Of a stretch of DNA of 64,000 nt, positions 17,551 to 27,621 are shown piece by piece. A program made the translations under genes and the position numbers. Every line of letters begins with the position of its first letter. The stretch's first letter is position 1. The notes under the pieces were generated by a model. It did no database searches and was not told where the DNA came from. It saw only the letters and a list, made by a program, of their open reading frames with translations. Origin of the DNA: Microbacterium sp. MYb45 (lineage in GTDB: Bacteria > Actinomycetota > Actinomycetes > Actinomycetales > Microbacteriaceae); NCBI RefSeq assembly GCF_002979655.1, contig NZ_PCPG01000014.1, positions 33,250 through 97,249 on the forward strand, written 5' to 3'.

Positions 17551-18575
17551 GCGTGCGCCGGAGCCCCCTCGATGGACTTCCGGGTGACGCGCTTACGGAA
17601 CACCCAGTAGGTCCACGCCTGGTACGCGAGCACGAGCGGCATCGCGATCAGGGCGGTCCAGCTCATGATCTGCAGCGTATACGGGGTGCTGGATGCGTTG
17701 GCGATCGTGAGGCTGTAGGCCGGGTCGATCGTCGACGGCATCACGAACGGGAACAGGGCGGCGAACAGCATCACCACGGCGAACAGCACCGTGAGCATGC
17801 CGGAGAAGAACGCCCAGCCGTCGCGCCGAACGAGCGAGAGCCCGACAGCTGCGATGAGACTGACCGCCGCGAGCGCACCGGCACCGATGACGAGCCAGAG
17901 TAGCGGAGCCTCGCGCCCCATCGCGATCGCGACCGTCCAGATCACCGTTGCGGCCGCCACGAGGATGGTCGGGATGGCCGCCCTCTTCGCCAGGCGCCGC
18001 GCATCCTCGTGCACCTGACCGTCGGTCTTGAGCGCGACGAAAAGCACGCCGTGCAGGAAGAACAGCAGCAGCGTGGTGACGCCGACCAGCAGGGCATACG
18101 GGTTCAGCAGCGCGAAGAAGCCGCCGACGTAGATGTGGTTCTCGTCGATCGCGACGCCCTGCACGATGTTGCCGAAGGCGACGCCCCACAGCAGCGCCGG
18201 CACGACCGAGCCGATCACGATCATCCGGTCGAAGCCGGCCTTCCACTTCGCGCTGTCGCGCTGGTGCCGGTACTCGAACGAGACGCCGCGCAGGATCAGC
18301 GCGAGCAGGATCAGCAGCAGCGGCAGGTAGAACCCGCTGAACAGCGTCGCGTACCACTCGGGGAACGACGCGAACAGCACGGCGCCGGCGACGATGACCC
18401 AGGTCTCGTTGAGATCCCAGACCGGACCGATCGTGTTGATGACCTGACGGCGCGAGACGTCGTCCTTGCCGAGGAACGGCAGCGACATGCCGACTCCGAA
18501 GTCGAACCCGTCGAGCACGAAGTAGCCCACGAAGAAGAAGGCGACGATGAAGAACCAGAGTGTTGCGAGATCCAT
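17547..18575 (-). CDS. cydB: Cytochrome bd ubiquinol/menaquinol oxidase subunit II
   Basis: 342 residues with eight or so hydrophobic helices. The start region MDLATLWFFIVAFFFVGYF followed by VLDGFDFGVG is the highly conserved CydB opening, and RGVSFEYRHQ is another family marker. It forms the bd oxidase with CydA and lacks its own redox centres in most species. GGGAGGAGC precedes the ATG by a few bases, a strong ribosome site. It lies 14 bases after cydA and overlaps cydD by 4 bases. Confidence 0.94.
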   Translation of the reverse strand: MDLATLWFFIVAFFFVGYFVLDGFDFGVGMSLPFLGKDDVSRRQVINTIGPVWDLNETWVIVAGAVLFASFPEWYATLFSGFYLPLLLILLALILRGVSFEYRHQRDSAKWKAGFDRMIVIGSVVPALLWGVAFGNIVQGVAIDENHIYVGGFFALLNPYALLVGVTTLLLFFLHGVLFVALKTDGQVHEDARRLAKRAAIPTILVAAATVIWTVAIAMGREAPLLWLVIGAGALAAVSLIAAVGLSLVRRDGWAFFSGMLTVLFAVVMLFAALFPFVMPSTIDPAYSLTIANASSTPYTLQIMSWTALIAMPLVLAYQAWTYWVFRKRVTRKSIEGAPAHA

Positions 18576-18589
18576 GATGCTCCTCCCTC

Positions 18590-20005
18590 TCAGTAGACGA
18601 CCGACGGCAGCTGGGCCGTCTCCTCGTGCGGTTGCTCGTCGGTGTCCGGTCCCTTCTGCGCGGCCCGGATGATGAGGCGGATCTCGACGACGGCGAGCGC
18701 CGCGTAGATCGCCGTGAACGAGATCAGCGAGATCAGCACCTCGAGGCCGCTGACTCCCGGCGAGACACCGTCCTGGGTGGTCATCAACCCGAACACGATC
18801 CAGGGCTGTCTGCCCATCTCGGTGAAGACCCAGCCCATGATGTTGGCGGCGAGCGCGAGCGGGAACGACCAGATCGCGAGCTTCCACATCCACTGCGCCG
18901 GGGGCTTCTTGGCGCCCTTGCGGGTCAGCCAGAGGCCGGCGACGGCGACGAGTGCGGCCGCGATGCCCAGGCCGATCATCCAGCGGAACGCCCAGTACGT
19001 GATCCACAGGACCGGGGCGAAGTCCTCGAGCCCCGTCGCGGCGTACGTCTGGGCGTACTCGGCGTTCAGGTCGTTGATGCCGTGCACGCACGCGTCGAGC
19101 GTGTGCGTCGACAGCAGCGACAGCAGGTACGGCACCCGGATCGAGAACAGCTCGGAGCTGCCGTCCGGCGTGCCCAGGGTGAAGAGGCTGAAGGAGGCAT
19201 CCGGTCCGCAGACCGTGTTGAACGTCGCCTCCGCTGCCGCCATCTTCATCGGCTGCGCGGCGTACATCGCGAGTCCGAGCTGGTCTCCTGTGAGCACGAC
19301 CCCGGCGGTCGAGACGATCATCGCCCACAGCCCGAACTTGAGCGAGATGCGCATGGTGTCGAAGTGCTGGCCGCGCGAGAGATGCCAGGCCGACACCGAG
19401 ATGACGACACCGGCGGCGAACATGAACGCGCCGAAGATCGTGTGCGGGAACGCGGCGAGCGCGACGGGGTTGGTCAGCAGGGCCCAGAAGTCGGTCAACT
19501 CGGCACGGTTGGTCGCCTCGTTGAAGGTGTAGCCGACCGGGTTCTGCATGAACGCGTTGGCCGCGATGATGAAGTACGCCGAGAGGATGCTGCCGATCGA
19601 GACGCACCAGATCGTGGCGAGGTGGAGTTTCTGCGGGAGCTTGTCCCAGCCGAAGATCCACAGTCCGATGAACGTCGCCTCGAAGAAGAACGCGAGGAGC
19701 CCCTCGAAGGCGAGCGGGGCGCCGAACACGTCGCCGACGAAGCGGGAGTAGTCCGACCAGTTCATGCCGAACTGGAACTCCTGCACGATGCCGGTGACGA
19801 CGCCCATGGCGAAGTTGATCAGGAAGATCTTGCCGAAGAAGCGGGTCAGGTGCAGGTACTGGACCTTGCCGGTGCGCACCCACGCGGTCTGGAAGATCGC
19901 GGCCACCAGGGCCATGCCGATCGTCAGCGGAACGAAGAGGTAGTGGTAGACGGTCGTCAGCCCGAATTGCCATCGGGCGAGAGCGAGCGGATCAAGCCAT
20001 TCCAT
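18590..20005 (-). CDS. cydA: Cytochrome bd ubiquinol/menaquinol oxidase subunit I
   Basis: 471 residues. The axial haem b595/d histidine is His21 in LTTVYHYLFVPLTIG, and the quinol/haem region signature GRQPW occurs in TEMGRQPWIVFG. The Q-loop is the short form usual in Gram-positive bacteria. It oxidises menaquinol and reduces oxygen with high affinity, useful at low oxygen. The start lies inside the 3' end of the upstream regulator gene (14-base overlap), so the regulator and cydABDC are probably one transcript. Confidence 0.95.
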   Translation of the reverse strand: MEWLDPLALARWQFGLTTVYHYLFVPLTIGMALVAAIFQTAWVRTGKVQYLHLTRFFGKIFLINFAMGVVTGIVQEFQFGMNWSDYSRFVGDVFGAPLAFEGLLAFFFEATFIGLWIFGWDKLPQKLHLATIWCVSIGSILSAYFIIAANAFMQNPVGYTFNEATNRAELTDFWALLTNPVALAAFPHTIFGAFMFAAGVVISVSAWHLSRGQHFDTMRISLKFGLWAMIVSTAGVVLTGDQLGLAMYAAQPMKMAAAEATFNTVCGPDASFSLFTLGTPDGSSELFSIRVPYLLSLLSTHTLDACVHGINDLNAEYAQTYAATGLEDFAPVLWITYWAFRWMIGLGIAAALVAVAGLWLTRKGAKKPPAQWMWKLAIWSFPLALAANIMGWVFTEMGRQPWIVFGLMTTQDGVSPGVSGLEVLISLISFTAIYAALAVVEIRLIIRAAQKGPDTDEQPHEETAQLPSVVY

Positions 20006-20660
20006 GCGCTACTCCTGTTCTGTGAGGCCGTTGCCCCGCGCCGTGACGCCGCAGCGTCGTTCCCTCAGCCATCCGCGCCGTGGCGTCGCGCAGCTGGACG
20101 GTGCAATCCGATGCGAGGACCGCGTCGCGGACGCACTCGGCTTCGAGTGGTCCGCCGGCCTCGTTCAGCACGCTCTGCATGAGCTCGAGATGCACGCGGC
20201 ACAGCATCGGACGGTCCTCCGACCGACTGGCCGCATGCGGGCACGGGCTGAGGTCGACCGAGAGGCTGCCGTCGTCGACGACCGGCTCGAAGCCGCTCTC
20301 CTCCAGGTGCTCCACCAGCGCGTCGAGCTGATACGTGGCCTCACGGCCGAGGTCGGACGCCGCGTCGGGAATCATGCTGCGCATCAGGTCCCCGCGGCGT
20401 GCGGCCGCCTTCGCCTTGTCGCGCGCCACCGGGCTGGATGCCCCCGGCGCGCCTGTGGCGGCCCGGTAGAGGGTGCGCGGTCGCCCCCGCGTCGTGCGGT
20501 GCTCGACGGTCGGGATGACGTGGCCGCCTTCGATCAGGCGCTGCAGGTGCTCGCGGACCGTGTTGGGATGCAGACCCGTGGCCTCGCACAGCTCCGCGAT
20601 CGTCAGTTCGGCGCGCGCCCTCGTGCTTCCCGCCTCGAAGAGCAGGTGCAGGATCTGCAC
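19992..20660 (-). CDS. Winged-helix regulator with four C-terminal cysteines (SufR-like), upstream of cydABDC
   Basis: About 222 residues from the GTG at 20660. The HTH ELCEATGLHPNTVREHLQRL is clear at about residues 24-43. The C-terminal half carries four cysteines in a C-x13-C-x21-C-x9-C pattern (SPCPHAA, MLCRVH, AECVRD, SDCTVQL), resembling SufR-type regulators that bind an Fe-S cluster. The start is uncertain. The coding frame extends further upstream (GRYTSYSR before the GTG looks like protein) but has no ATG, while a good-looking ATG at 20709 is in another frame. Its stop overlaps cydA, so it likely senses oxygen, nitric oxide or Fe-S status and controls the bd operon and itself. Confidence 0.75.
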   Translation of the reverse strand: MQILHLLFEAGSTRARAELTIAELCEATGLHPNTVREHLQRLIEGGHVIPTVEHRTTRGRPRTLYRAATGAPGASSPVARDKAKAAARRGDLMRSMIPDAASDLGREATYQLDALVEHLEESGFEPVVDDGSLSVDLSPCPHAASRSEDRPMLCRVHLELMQSVLNEAGGPLEAECVRDAVLASDCTVQLRDATARMAEGTTLRRHGAGQRPHRTGVAHGMA

Positions 20661-20712
20661 CCGGGAGTAGCTCGTATATCGGCCCGCAAACGGACCCGCC
20701 GTTGGCCATGGT

Positions 20713-20734
20713 CCCAGTATCCCGTGATACCGGG
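20713..20734. promoter_or_regulatory. Inverted repeat upstream of the cyd regulator
   Basis: Arms CCCAGTATC (20713-20721) and GATACCGGG (20726-20734) pair at 8 of 9 positions around the 4-base spacer CCGT. It lies about 50 bases before the GTG of the SufR-like gene and between it and divergent radA. It is the obvious candidate for autoregulation of the regulator-cydABDC transcript. Confidence 0.55.
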
Positions 20735-20797
20735 ACTTTGCACCGGTGTCCGGCCGTGAATAAACACCTGGTCGATAGGGATGTCCGATCCCGGCGA

Positions 20798-20803
20798 TAG
20801 CCT
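20798..20803 (+). promoter_or_regulatory. Candidate -10 box of a leaderless radA transcript
   Basis: TAGCCT lies 6 bases before the radA ATG with no ribosome-binding sequence between, the same geometry as at 510-515 and 56806-56811. No convincing -35 box was found. Confidence 0.3.
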
Positions 20804-20809
20804 GGCAGC

Positions 20810-22177
20810 ATGGCCACCCGAAAACCCGCTCCTCCAGCCTACGTCTGCACGGAATGCGGGTGGACCACCGCCAAGTGGGTCGGCCGCTGCGGCGAATGCC
20901 AGCAGTGGGGCACGGTTCAGGAGCAGGCAGCGCAGACCGGCATCCTCCGACGCGTCGGCCCCGTCGCTCCGACGGCGGATCGCGCGGCACGACCGATCAC
21001 GCAGATCACGACGCAGGATGCTCCGCGGCGCTCGAGCGGCGTCGGGGAGTTCGACCGGGTGCTCGGCGGCGGCATCGTGCCCGGAGCCGCGATCCTGCTC
21101 AGCGGCGAGCCGGGCGTCGGCAAATCGACGCTATTGCTCGAGGTCGCGGCCCAGGCGGCTCGCGGCGGTCGCCGTGTCCTGTACGCGAGTGCCGAGGAGT
21201 CACCGGGCCAGGTGCGCCTTCGCGCCGAACGTACCGGCGCCCTGCACGACGAGCTGTACCTGGCGAGCGAGACCGACCTGGCGACCATCCTCGGCCACAT
21301 CGACGAGGTCAAGCCGCAGCTCGTGATCGTCGACTCGGTGCAGACCGTCTCGTCGTCGCTGATCGACGGTGCCGCCGGGCAGCCGAGCCAGGTGCGCGAG
21401 GTCGCGGCGACCCTGATCCGCATCGCGAAGGACCGCGATCTGCCGATCATCATCGTGGGCCACGTGACGAAAGACGGCCAGGTCGCGGGGCCCCGTGTGC
21501 TCGAGCACCTGGTCGACGTTGTGTGCCATTTCGAGGGCGACCGGCAGACCTCGCTGCGCTTCATCCGCGCGCTCAAGAACCGCTTCGGTCCGACCGACGA
21601 GGTCGGCTGCTTCGAGATGACGGGTGACGGAATCGCCGAAGTCCCCGATCCTTCTGGGCTCTTCCTCTCGCAGGGTGCCACCGAGCCGGGAACCTGCGTC
21701 GCGATCTCCCTCGAGGGGCGCCGCGCGCTGCCCGTCGAGGTGCAAGCACTCACGGTGCCCAGCAACGCTCCGAATCCCCGCCGCATCGTGCACGGGGTCG
21801 ACTCGTCGCGCGTGGCGATGGTGCTGGCGATCCTCGAACGGCGCGCGAACATCAAGACGAGCACGCTCGACGTCTACGTGTCGACCGTGGGCGGCGTGCG
21901 CTTCACCGAACCGGCCGCCGACCTCGCCATCGCCATCGCCGTGGCCGGCTCCATCCAGCAGTTCTCGGTGCCGCGCACGGTCGCCGCCGTCGGCGAGCTC
22001 AGCCTCGCGGGTGAGATCCGTCCGGTCACCCAAGCGGCGCAACGTCGATCCGAGGCCGCCCGTCTCGGTTACGAGCAGGTCGTCGACGACCGATCGAAGA
22101 CCCTCCGCGCCGCGCTCGGCGATGTCCGCGCCCGCAACACGTCACGCCGTTCCGATCGCGACGTTCCGCCGTTCTGA
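20810..22177 (+). CDS. radA: DNA repair protein RadA (Sms)
   Basis: 455 residues in the standard order: a zinc finger with Cys13-x2-Cys16 and Cys27-x2-Cys30, a RecA-like ATPase with Walker A GEPGVGKST near residue 100, the RadA-specific KNRFG motif (ALKNRFGPTDEVG), and a C-terminal Lon-protease-like domain. RadA is a branch-migrating helicase acting on recombination intermediates. It is divergent from the cyd regulator and convergent with the SseB-like gene, and appears monocistronic. Confidence 0.95.
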   Translation: MATRKPAPPAYVCTECGWTTAKWVGRCGECQQWGTVQEQAAQTGILRRVGPVAPTADRAARPITQITTQDAPRRSSGVGEFDRVLGGGIVPGAAILLSGEPGVGKSTLLLEVAAQAARGGRRVLYASAEESPGQVRLRAERTGALHDELYLASETDLATILGHIDEVKPQLVIVDSVQTVSSSLIDGAAGQPSQVREVAATLIRIAKDRDLPIIIVGHVTKDGQVAGPRVLEHLVDVVCHFEGDRQTSLRFIRALKNRFGPTDEVGCFEMTGDGIAEVPDPSGLFLSQGATEPGTCVAISLEGRRALPVEVQALTVPSNAPNPRRIVHGVDSSRVAMVLAILERRANIKTSTLDVYVSTVGGVRFTEPAADLAIAIAVAGSIQQFSVPRTVAAVGELSLAGEIRPVTQAAQRRSEAARLGYEQVVDDRSKTLRAALGDVRARNTSRRSDRDVPPF

Positions 22178-22219
22178 TCGACCCCGGCGGGTCGCTACAG
22201 CCCCCGAGGGCCTCGGCTC

Positions 22220-22630
22220 TCAGGCGTCGAGCGCCTTGAGCAGCTCGACCGGGTCCGCCTGCATCGGATGCGGGCCCGCGATGTCGAGGAACACGGTCGT
22301 GATCGGATGCGCCGCCAGGAAGCTCCGGAGCCAGTCTGACGTGTAGATGCCCACGCCGGGCGGGAGGTTGGCGGGCTTGTTCTTCGCGTCACTGAACAAC
22401 AGCAGCGCGAGGTCACCGGTGTTCGCGTCACGGTAGGTCCATACCTCTCCGCTGTCGAGCGGATTGTCGCGGGCTCCCGGCTTGATCAGCGGCACGACCG
22501 TGGTGCCGTTACGGAGGGCGAGGGCGACCGCTGCGACGTCCTGCTTCTCGAGCGCCAGGGCCAGAGCCTCCGAACGGAAGTCCTCGGGGGCGGGCTTCTT
22601 CTTCCCGGGTTTCGCCTTCTTCGCTGCCAT
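22220..22630 (-). CDS. SseB N-terminal-domain-like protein
   Basis: 136 residues. A lysine-rich start (KKAKPGKKKP) precedes a compact alpha/beta domain. The segments VVPLIKPGARDN, YTSDWLRSFL and TVFLDIAGPHP are laid out as in SseB-family proteins, which are widespread, mostly cytoplasmic and of unclear biochemical role. No signal peptide or membrane helix is present. It ends 42 bases from radA, convergently. A long gene-poor stretch lies upstream. Confidence 0.65.
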   Translation of the reverse strand: MAAKKAKPGKKKPAPEDFRSEALALALEKQDVAAVALALRNGTTVVPLIKPGARDNPLDSGEVWTYRDANTGDLALLLFSDAKNKPANLPPGVGIYTSDWLRSFLAAHPITTVFLDIAGPHPMQADPVELLKALDA

Positions 22631-22965
22631 GCATCCAGCTTATGCAGAATCGACAGCGGAGATGTAAGGGGCCCTCTCGAGTCCTCCATTGGGGACTGGG
22701 GTACTCGAGAGGGCCCTCGGACTCTCGGTGCGGCGATGTCGAAGCGCTGGGGACGCTGTAGTTCGACGCCACTGGGGATGGCATGTTGCCGCATGATGCG
22801 GAGAGTCACCTCAATGGTATCCCAAAGATCCGCGCCTGTCTGCCTCAGACAGCCGAGGATGCCAAGGTCGCGCCTTTCCGCATGGGAAGCCGCTCAACGC
22901 GACGCATTTCGAAGGCGCTGCGGCGCGATCACTTCGAAGTGCGAACAGCGAACTCGAACGACGGG
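22631..22965. other. 335-base stretch without a convincing gene, rich in inverted repeats
   Basis: No frame here has protein-like composition. The base composition is less G+C-rich than the neighbours: I count 57% over 22801-22860. It holds a 14-base-arm hairpin (22669-22716), a short hairpin CTGTCTG-CCT-CAGACAG (22836-22852) and the 12-base palindrome CACTTCGAAGTG (22930-22941). It could carry a small RNA, a decayed gene, or the 3' end of the upstream gene's transcript. Confidence 0.5.
22669..22716. repeat. Hairpin with 14-base perfect arms
   Basis: GGGCCCTCTCGAGT (22669-22682) and ACTCGAGAGGGCCC (22703-22716) with a 20-base loop. It lies 38 bases upstream of the SseB-like start and about 250 bases downstream of the exported-protein gene. 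There is no clear T-run, so terminator, attenuator or structured RNA are all open. Confidence 0.6.
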
Positions 22966-23610
22966 TCAGTACAGGAGGATCTGCGTGGTCGTGAGGCTCG
23001 TGAACCCGCCGATGGAAACCTCGACGTGGTACGAGGCTCCCCCGCCGGGAGCGCGCTGACGGTTCTCCTGGTCGCAGGTCTCGACGCTCGAGCGGGTGCG
23101 ATCCCAGGTCACCGGGTCTTTGCTGGTGACGGTCGTGCCGGCGGTGAGCGTCGCGATCATGCTGCTCGGGTTCTCCTGGCAGTCCGTCGACCGCCACCAG
23201 ACGTCGGCGCCGCTGGAGATCGTGAAGACCTGCGTCGTCGAGCCGACATCGAGCGTGCAGTCCTTCGTGCCCTTGTTGGTCAAGGAGATGGAGAGCTTCG
23301 GCAGGACACCCGCGGCATAGGTCTCCGCGTCCGTGACCGCCGAGACCTCGACGTCTTTCGCCTCGCAGGCGACGATCGCCGGCGTCTGCTCGGACGAAGG
23401 GCTCGGCGACGGCGACTCGGCGTCGGTCGTCGGGGTCGTGGTGGGCGTCTCCGACGACGAGGATGTCGGCTTCGGAGAGGCATCCGCGGCTGCCCAGGGC
23501 TTCGCGATCAGGAGCCAGATCCCGATGCCGATCGCGGCGACGAGCAGGATGAGCCCGATCACCACGACCAGTCGCCGACGACGATAGACGGCAGCGGAAG
23601 GACGGGGCAT
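22966..23610 (-). CDS. Membrane-anchored exported protein of unknown function
   Basis: 214 residues. A short basic cytoplasmic start (YRRRR) is followed by one transmembrane helix (about 13-36). Then comes a Ser/Thr/Pro-rich linker (about 45-78, a cell-wall-spanning type) and a folded external domain of about 130 residues with four cysteines (VACEAK, KDCTLD, TDCQEN, ETCDQE), likely two disulfides. The domain's SISLTNKG and DVGSTTQVF segments suggest a beta-sandwich. I do not recognise the family. The layout matches proteins common in Microbacteriaceae that sit in the envelope. No operon partner is evident. Confidence 0.75.
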   Translation of the reverse strand: MPRPSAAVYRRRRLVVVIGLILLVAAIGIGIWLLIAKPWAAADASPKPTSSSSETPTTTPTTDAESPSPSPSSEQTPAIVACEAKDVEVSAVTDAETYAAGVLPKLSISLTNKGTKDCTLDVGSTTQVFTISSGADVWWRSTDCQENPSSMIATLTAGTTVTSKDPVTWDRTRSSVETCDQENRQRAPGGGASYHVEVSIGGFTSLTTTQILLY

Positions 23611-23676
23611 GGTTCCAGGTTAAGCGATCCCGCCCGTGCAGCCTGGGAGGCCGCGGCGGTGGTCTGCCGTGGGCCC

Positions 23677-24177
23677 TCAGAGCACCTTGAGCATGCGCGT
23701 GTTGCCGAGCGTGTTCGGCTTGACGTGCGCGAGATCGAGGAACTCCTCGACACCCGCGTCACCGCTGCGCAGCAGCTGGGAGTACACGTCGGGGTCGACG
23801 ACCTGCTCGCCGATGGGAGTGAAGCCGCGGCGGCTGAAGAACTCGACCTCGAACGTGAGGCAGAACAGGCGCGACAGCCCGAGCGTGCGCGCGTTCTCCT
23901 CGAGACGATCGACGATGGCCCGGCCGACCCCGTGGTGCAGCCAGTCATCCTGCACGAGCAGGGTGCGCACCTCGCCGAGGTCTTCCCAGAACACGTGCAG
24001 CGCGCCGCAGCCGATCAGCACACCGTCGGCTTCGGCGACCACGAACTCCTGCACCGCGCCGTAGAGCACCGCCAGATCCTTGCCGAGCAGGATGCGCTGC
24101 TCCACGAGGGGCTGCAGCAGGTTGCGGATGCCGACGATGTCGGCGCTGCGGGCCGGTCGGACGATGTACTCACTCAC
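23677..24177 (-). CDS. GNAT-family amino-acid N-acetyltransferase (ArgA-like)
   Basis: 166 residues, the compact stand-alone acetyltransferase type. The acetyl-CoA binding region is LLVQDDWLHHGVGRAIVDRL near residue 85, with the R/Q-x-x-G-x-G/A pattern degenerate to HHGVGRA. LTFEVEFFSRRGF near residue 135 matches the C-terminal GNAT motif of N-acetylglutamate synthases (FFSRRGF). It probably makes N-acetylglutamate for arginine synthesis, as the short actinobacterial ArgA does. Other small amino-acid acetyltransferases remain possible. It lies 112 bases downstream of clpC, separated by a terminator. Confidence 0.75.
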   Translation of the reverse strand: MSEYIVRPARSADIVGIRNLLQPLVEQRILLGKDLAVLYGAVQEFVVAEADGVLIGCGALHVFWEDLGEVRTLLVQDDWLHHGVGRAIVDRLEENARTLGLSRLFCLTFEVEFFSRRGFTPIGEQVVDPDVYSQLLRSGDAGVEEFLDLAHVKPNTLGNTRMLKVL

Positions 24178-24225
24178 GGGACAAGCCTAGAACCCACGAC
24201 CCGTCGCCGCCTGTGCCGGACACAG

Positions 24226-24259
24226 GAAAGGGGCGGATGCCGCAGCATCCGCCCCTTTC
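24226..24259. terminator. Strong hairpin terminator after clpC
   Basis: 15-base perfect arms GAAAGGGGCGGATGC (24226-24240) and GCATCCGCCCCTTTC (24245-24259) with the loop CGCA. It is 31 bases beyond the clpC stop. The U-run on the clpC strand is short and partly inside the stem, as is common in high-G+C actinobacteria. Confidence 0.8.
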
Positions 24260-24289
24260 GCGATTCAGCCTTCGTGATTCAGCCGGAGG

Positions 24290-26821
<2,532 letters not shown>

Positions 26822-26930
26822 GCTGTGACTCCTTATTCGCACGGGGCGAAGACGCGTGAAGCGCTTGTACATCGAGAGTAACCACCACATCGGGCACGTA
26901 TGCCCGTGTTCGCCGTGGGCATACCGGGGC

Positions 26931-26959
26931 TTGACCGTGTTATCGACAGTCGTTATGTT
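26931..26959 (+). promoter_or_regulatory. Promoter of the DUF2975-like/HTH operon
   Basis: TTGACC (26931-26936) and TATGTT (26954-26959) with a 17-base spacer, both close to sigma-70-type consensus. AAGGAGG (26986-26992) then precedes the ATG at 26998 by 5 bases. The large inverted repeat at 26939-26975 covers the spacer, the -10 box and the likely start point. Confidence 0.6.
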
Positions 26960-26975
26960 AACGACAGTCGATAAC
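26939..26975. promoter_or_regulatory. Large operator: 17-base inverted repeat over the promoter
   Basis: Arms 26939-26955 and 26959-26975 pair at 16 of 17 positions around the spacer TGT. Each arm contains CGACAGTCG, so the site is at once an inverted and a direct repeat and could hold two dimers. The lone mismatch is A opposite A in the middle of CGACAGTCG. It overlaps the -10 box, as a repressor site would. The small HTH protein ending the operon (29038-29274) is the natural candidate to bind it. Confidence 0.75.
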
Positions 26976-26997
26976 AACCGAACTCAAGGAGGCAGCG

Positions 26998-27621
26998 ATG
27001 CGCACCAGAGAAGGACGCCCCTCACTCGTCGACGGGATCGCCCTCGGACTCATCGCCACCGGCGCCGTCAGCGTCGGGATCGGCGCGATCGTCGCCGTGA
27101 CCTCGGCCGCATCCGAGATCTTCGGCACCGCGCCGACCGTGTCGATGCCCGTGCACGACGTCGACCTGACCGCGCTGGACGGAGTCTCCGGCGTGAGCGC
27201 GGCGACGGTCGACACCGCGCTCGTCACGGTTCCGGCGATGCCTTCGGGGGCCCGCTGGATGCTGCTCCTCGAGACGCTGCTCCCGGCCCTCGCGACCGTG
27301 GCGCTGTGCGCCGGCGTCTGGTGGCTCGGCGTCTCCCTCATCCGCTCACGGCCCTTCCGCGCATCGCTCGGCTGGATGTTCGCGGTCGCCGCAATCCTGA
27401 TGATCGCCGGCTCGTTGTTCGGACAGTTCGCCGGCGGCGTCGGCCGGGCCATGATCGTGCAGGACCTCGCCACCACCGATCCGCAGGTCGAGGACGTGCT
27501 GTGGACGCTCCTCGTGCAGTTCGACCTCGCACCCGTGGGCTGGGCGTTCGCCCTCGCCCTCGTCGCCGGTCTGTTCGAGATCGGCCGAAGACTGCAGCGC
27601 GACACGGAAGGACTCGTCTGA
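26998..27621 (+). CDS. DUF2975-like membrane protein, first of three tandem paralogues
   Basis: 207 residues. Four transmembrane helices: about 11-35, 88-112, 125-150 and 172-192, with an external loop of about 50 residues after the first. It ends in a short cytoplasmic tail, GRRLQRDTEGLV. This topology and tail resemble DUF2975 proteins (YoaS type), which commonly sit beside a small Cro/CI-type regulator, as here. The biochemical role is unknown. The start has a perfect AAGGAGG site. Its stop overlaps the next start by one base (TGATG). The three paralogues are diverged, so the duplication is not recent. Confidence 0.75.
   Translation: MRTREGRPSLVDGIALGLIATGAVSVGIGAIVAVTSAASEIFGTAPTVSMPVHDVDLTALDGVSGVSAATVDTALVTVPAMPSGARWMLLLETLLPALATVALCAGVWWLGVSLIRSRPFRASLGWMFAVAAILMIAGSLFGQFAGGVGRAMIVQDLATTDPQVEDVLWTLLVQFDLAPVGWAFALALVAGLFEIGRRLQRDTEGLV

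Noticed and set aside
20341..20817. A frame beginning MANGGS with an ATG at 20709 upstream of cydA
   Set aside because: After the first residues it turns into the out-of-frame reading of the regulator (His/Pro/Arg-rich), while the alternative frame shows a clear HTH. It remains of interest only for the start-codon puzzle.
22202..22216. CCGAGG-G-CCTCGG as a terminator between radA and the SseB-like gene
   Set aside because: A one-base loop cannot form a hairpin of that length, and no T-run follows.
22736..23059. A plus-strand frame of 107 codons in the gap before the exported protein gene
   Set aside because: No ribosome site, Arg/Ser/Cys/Met-rich composition, and it runs into the 3' end of an opposite-strand gene.
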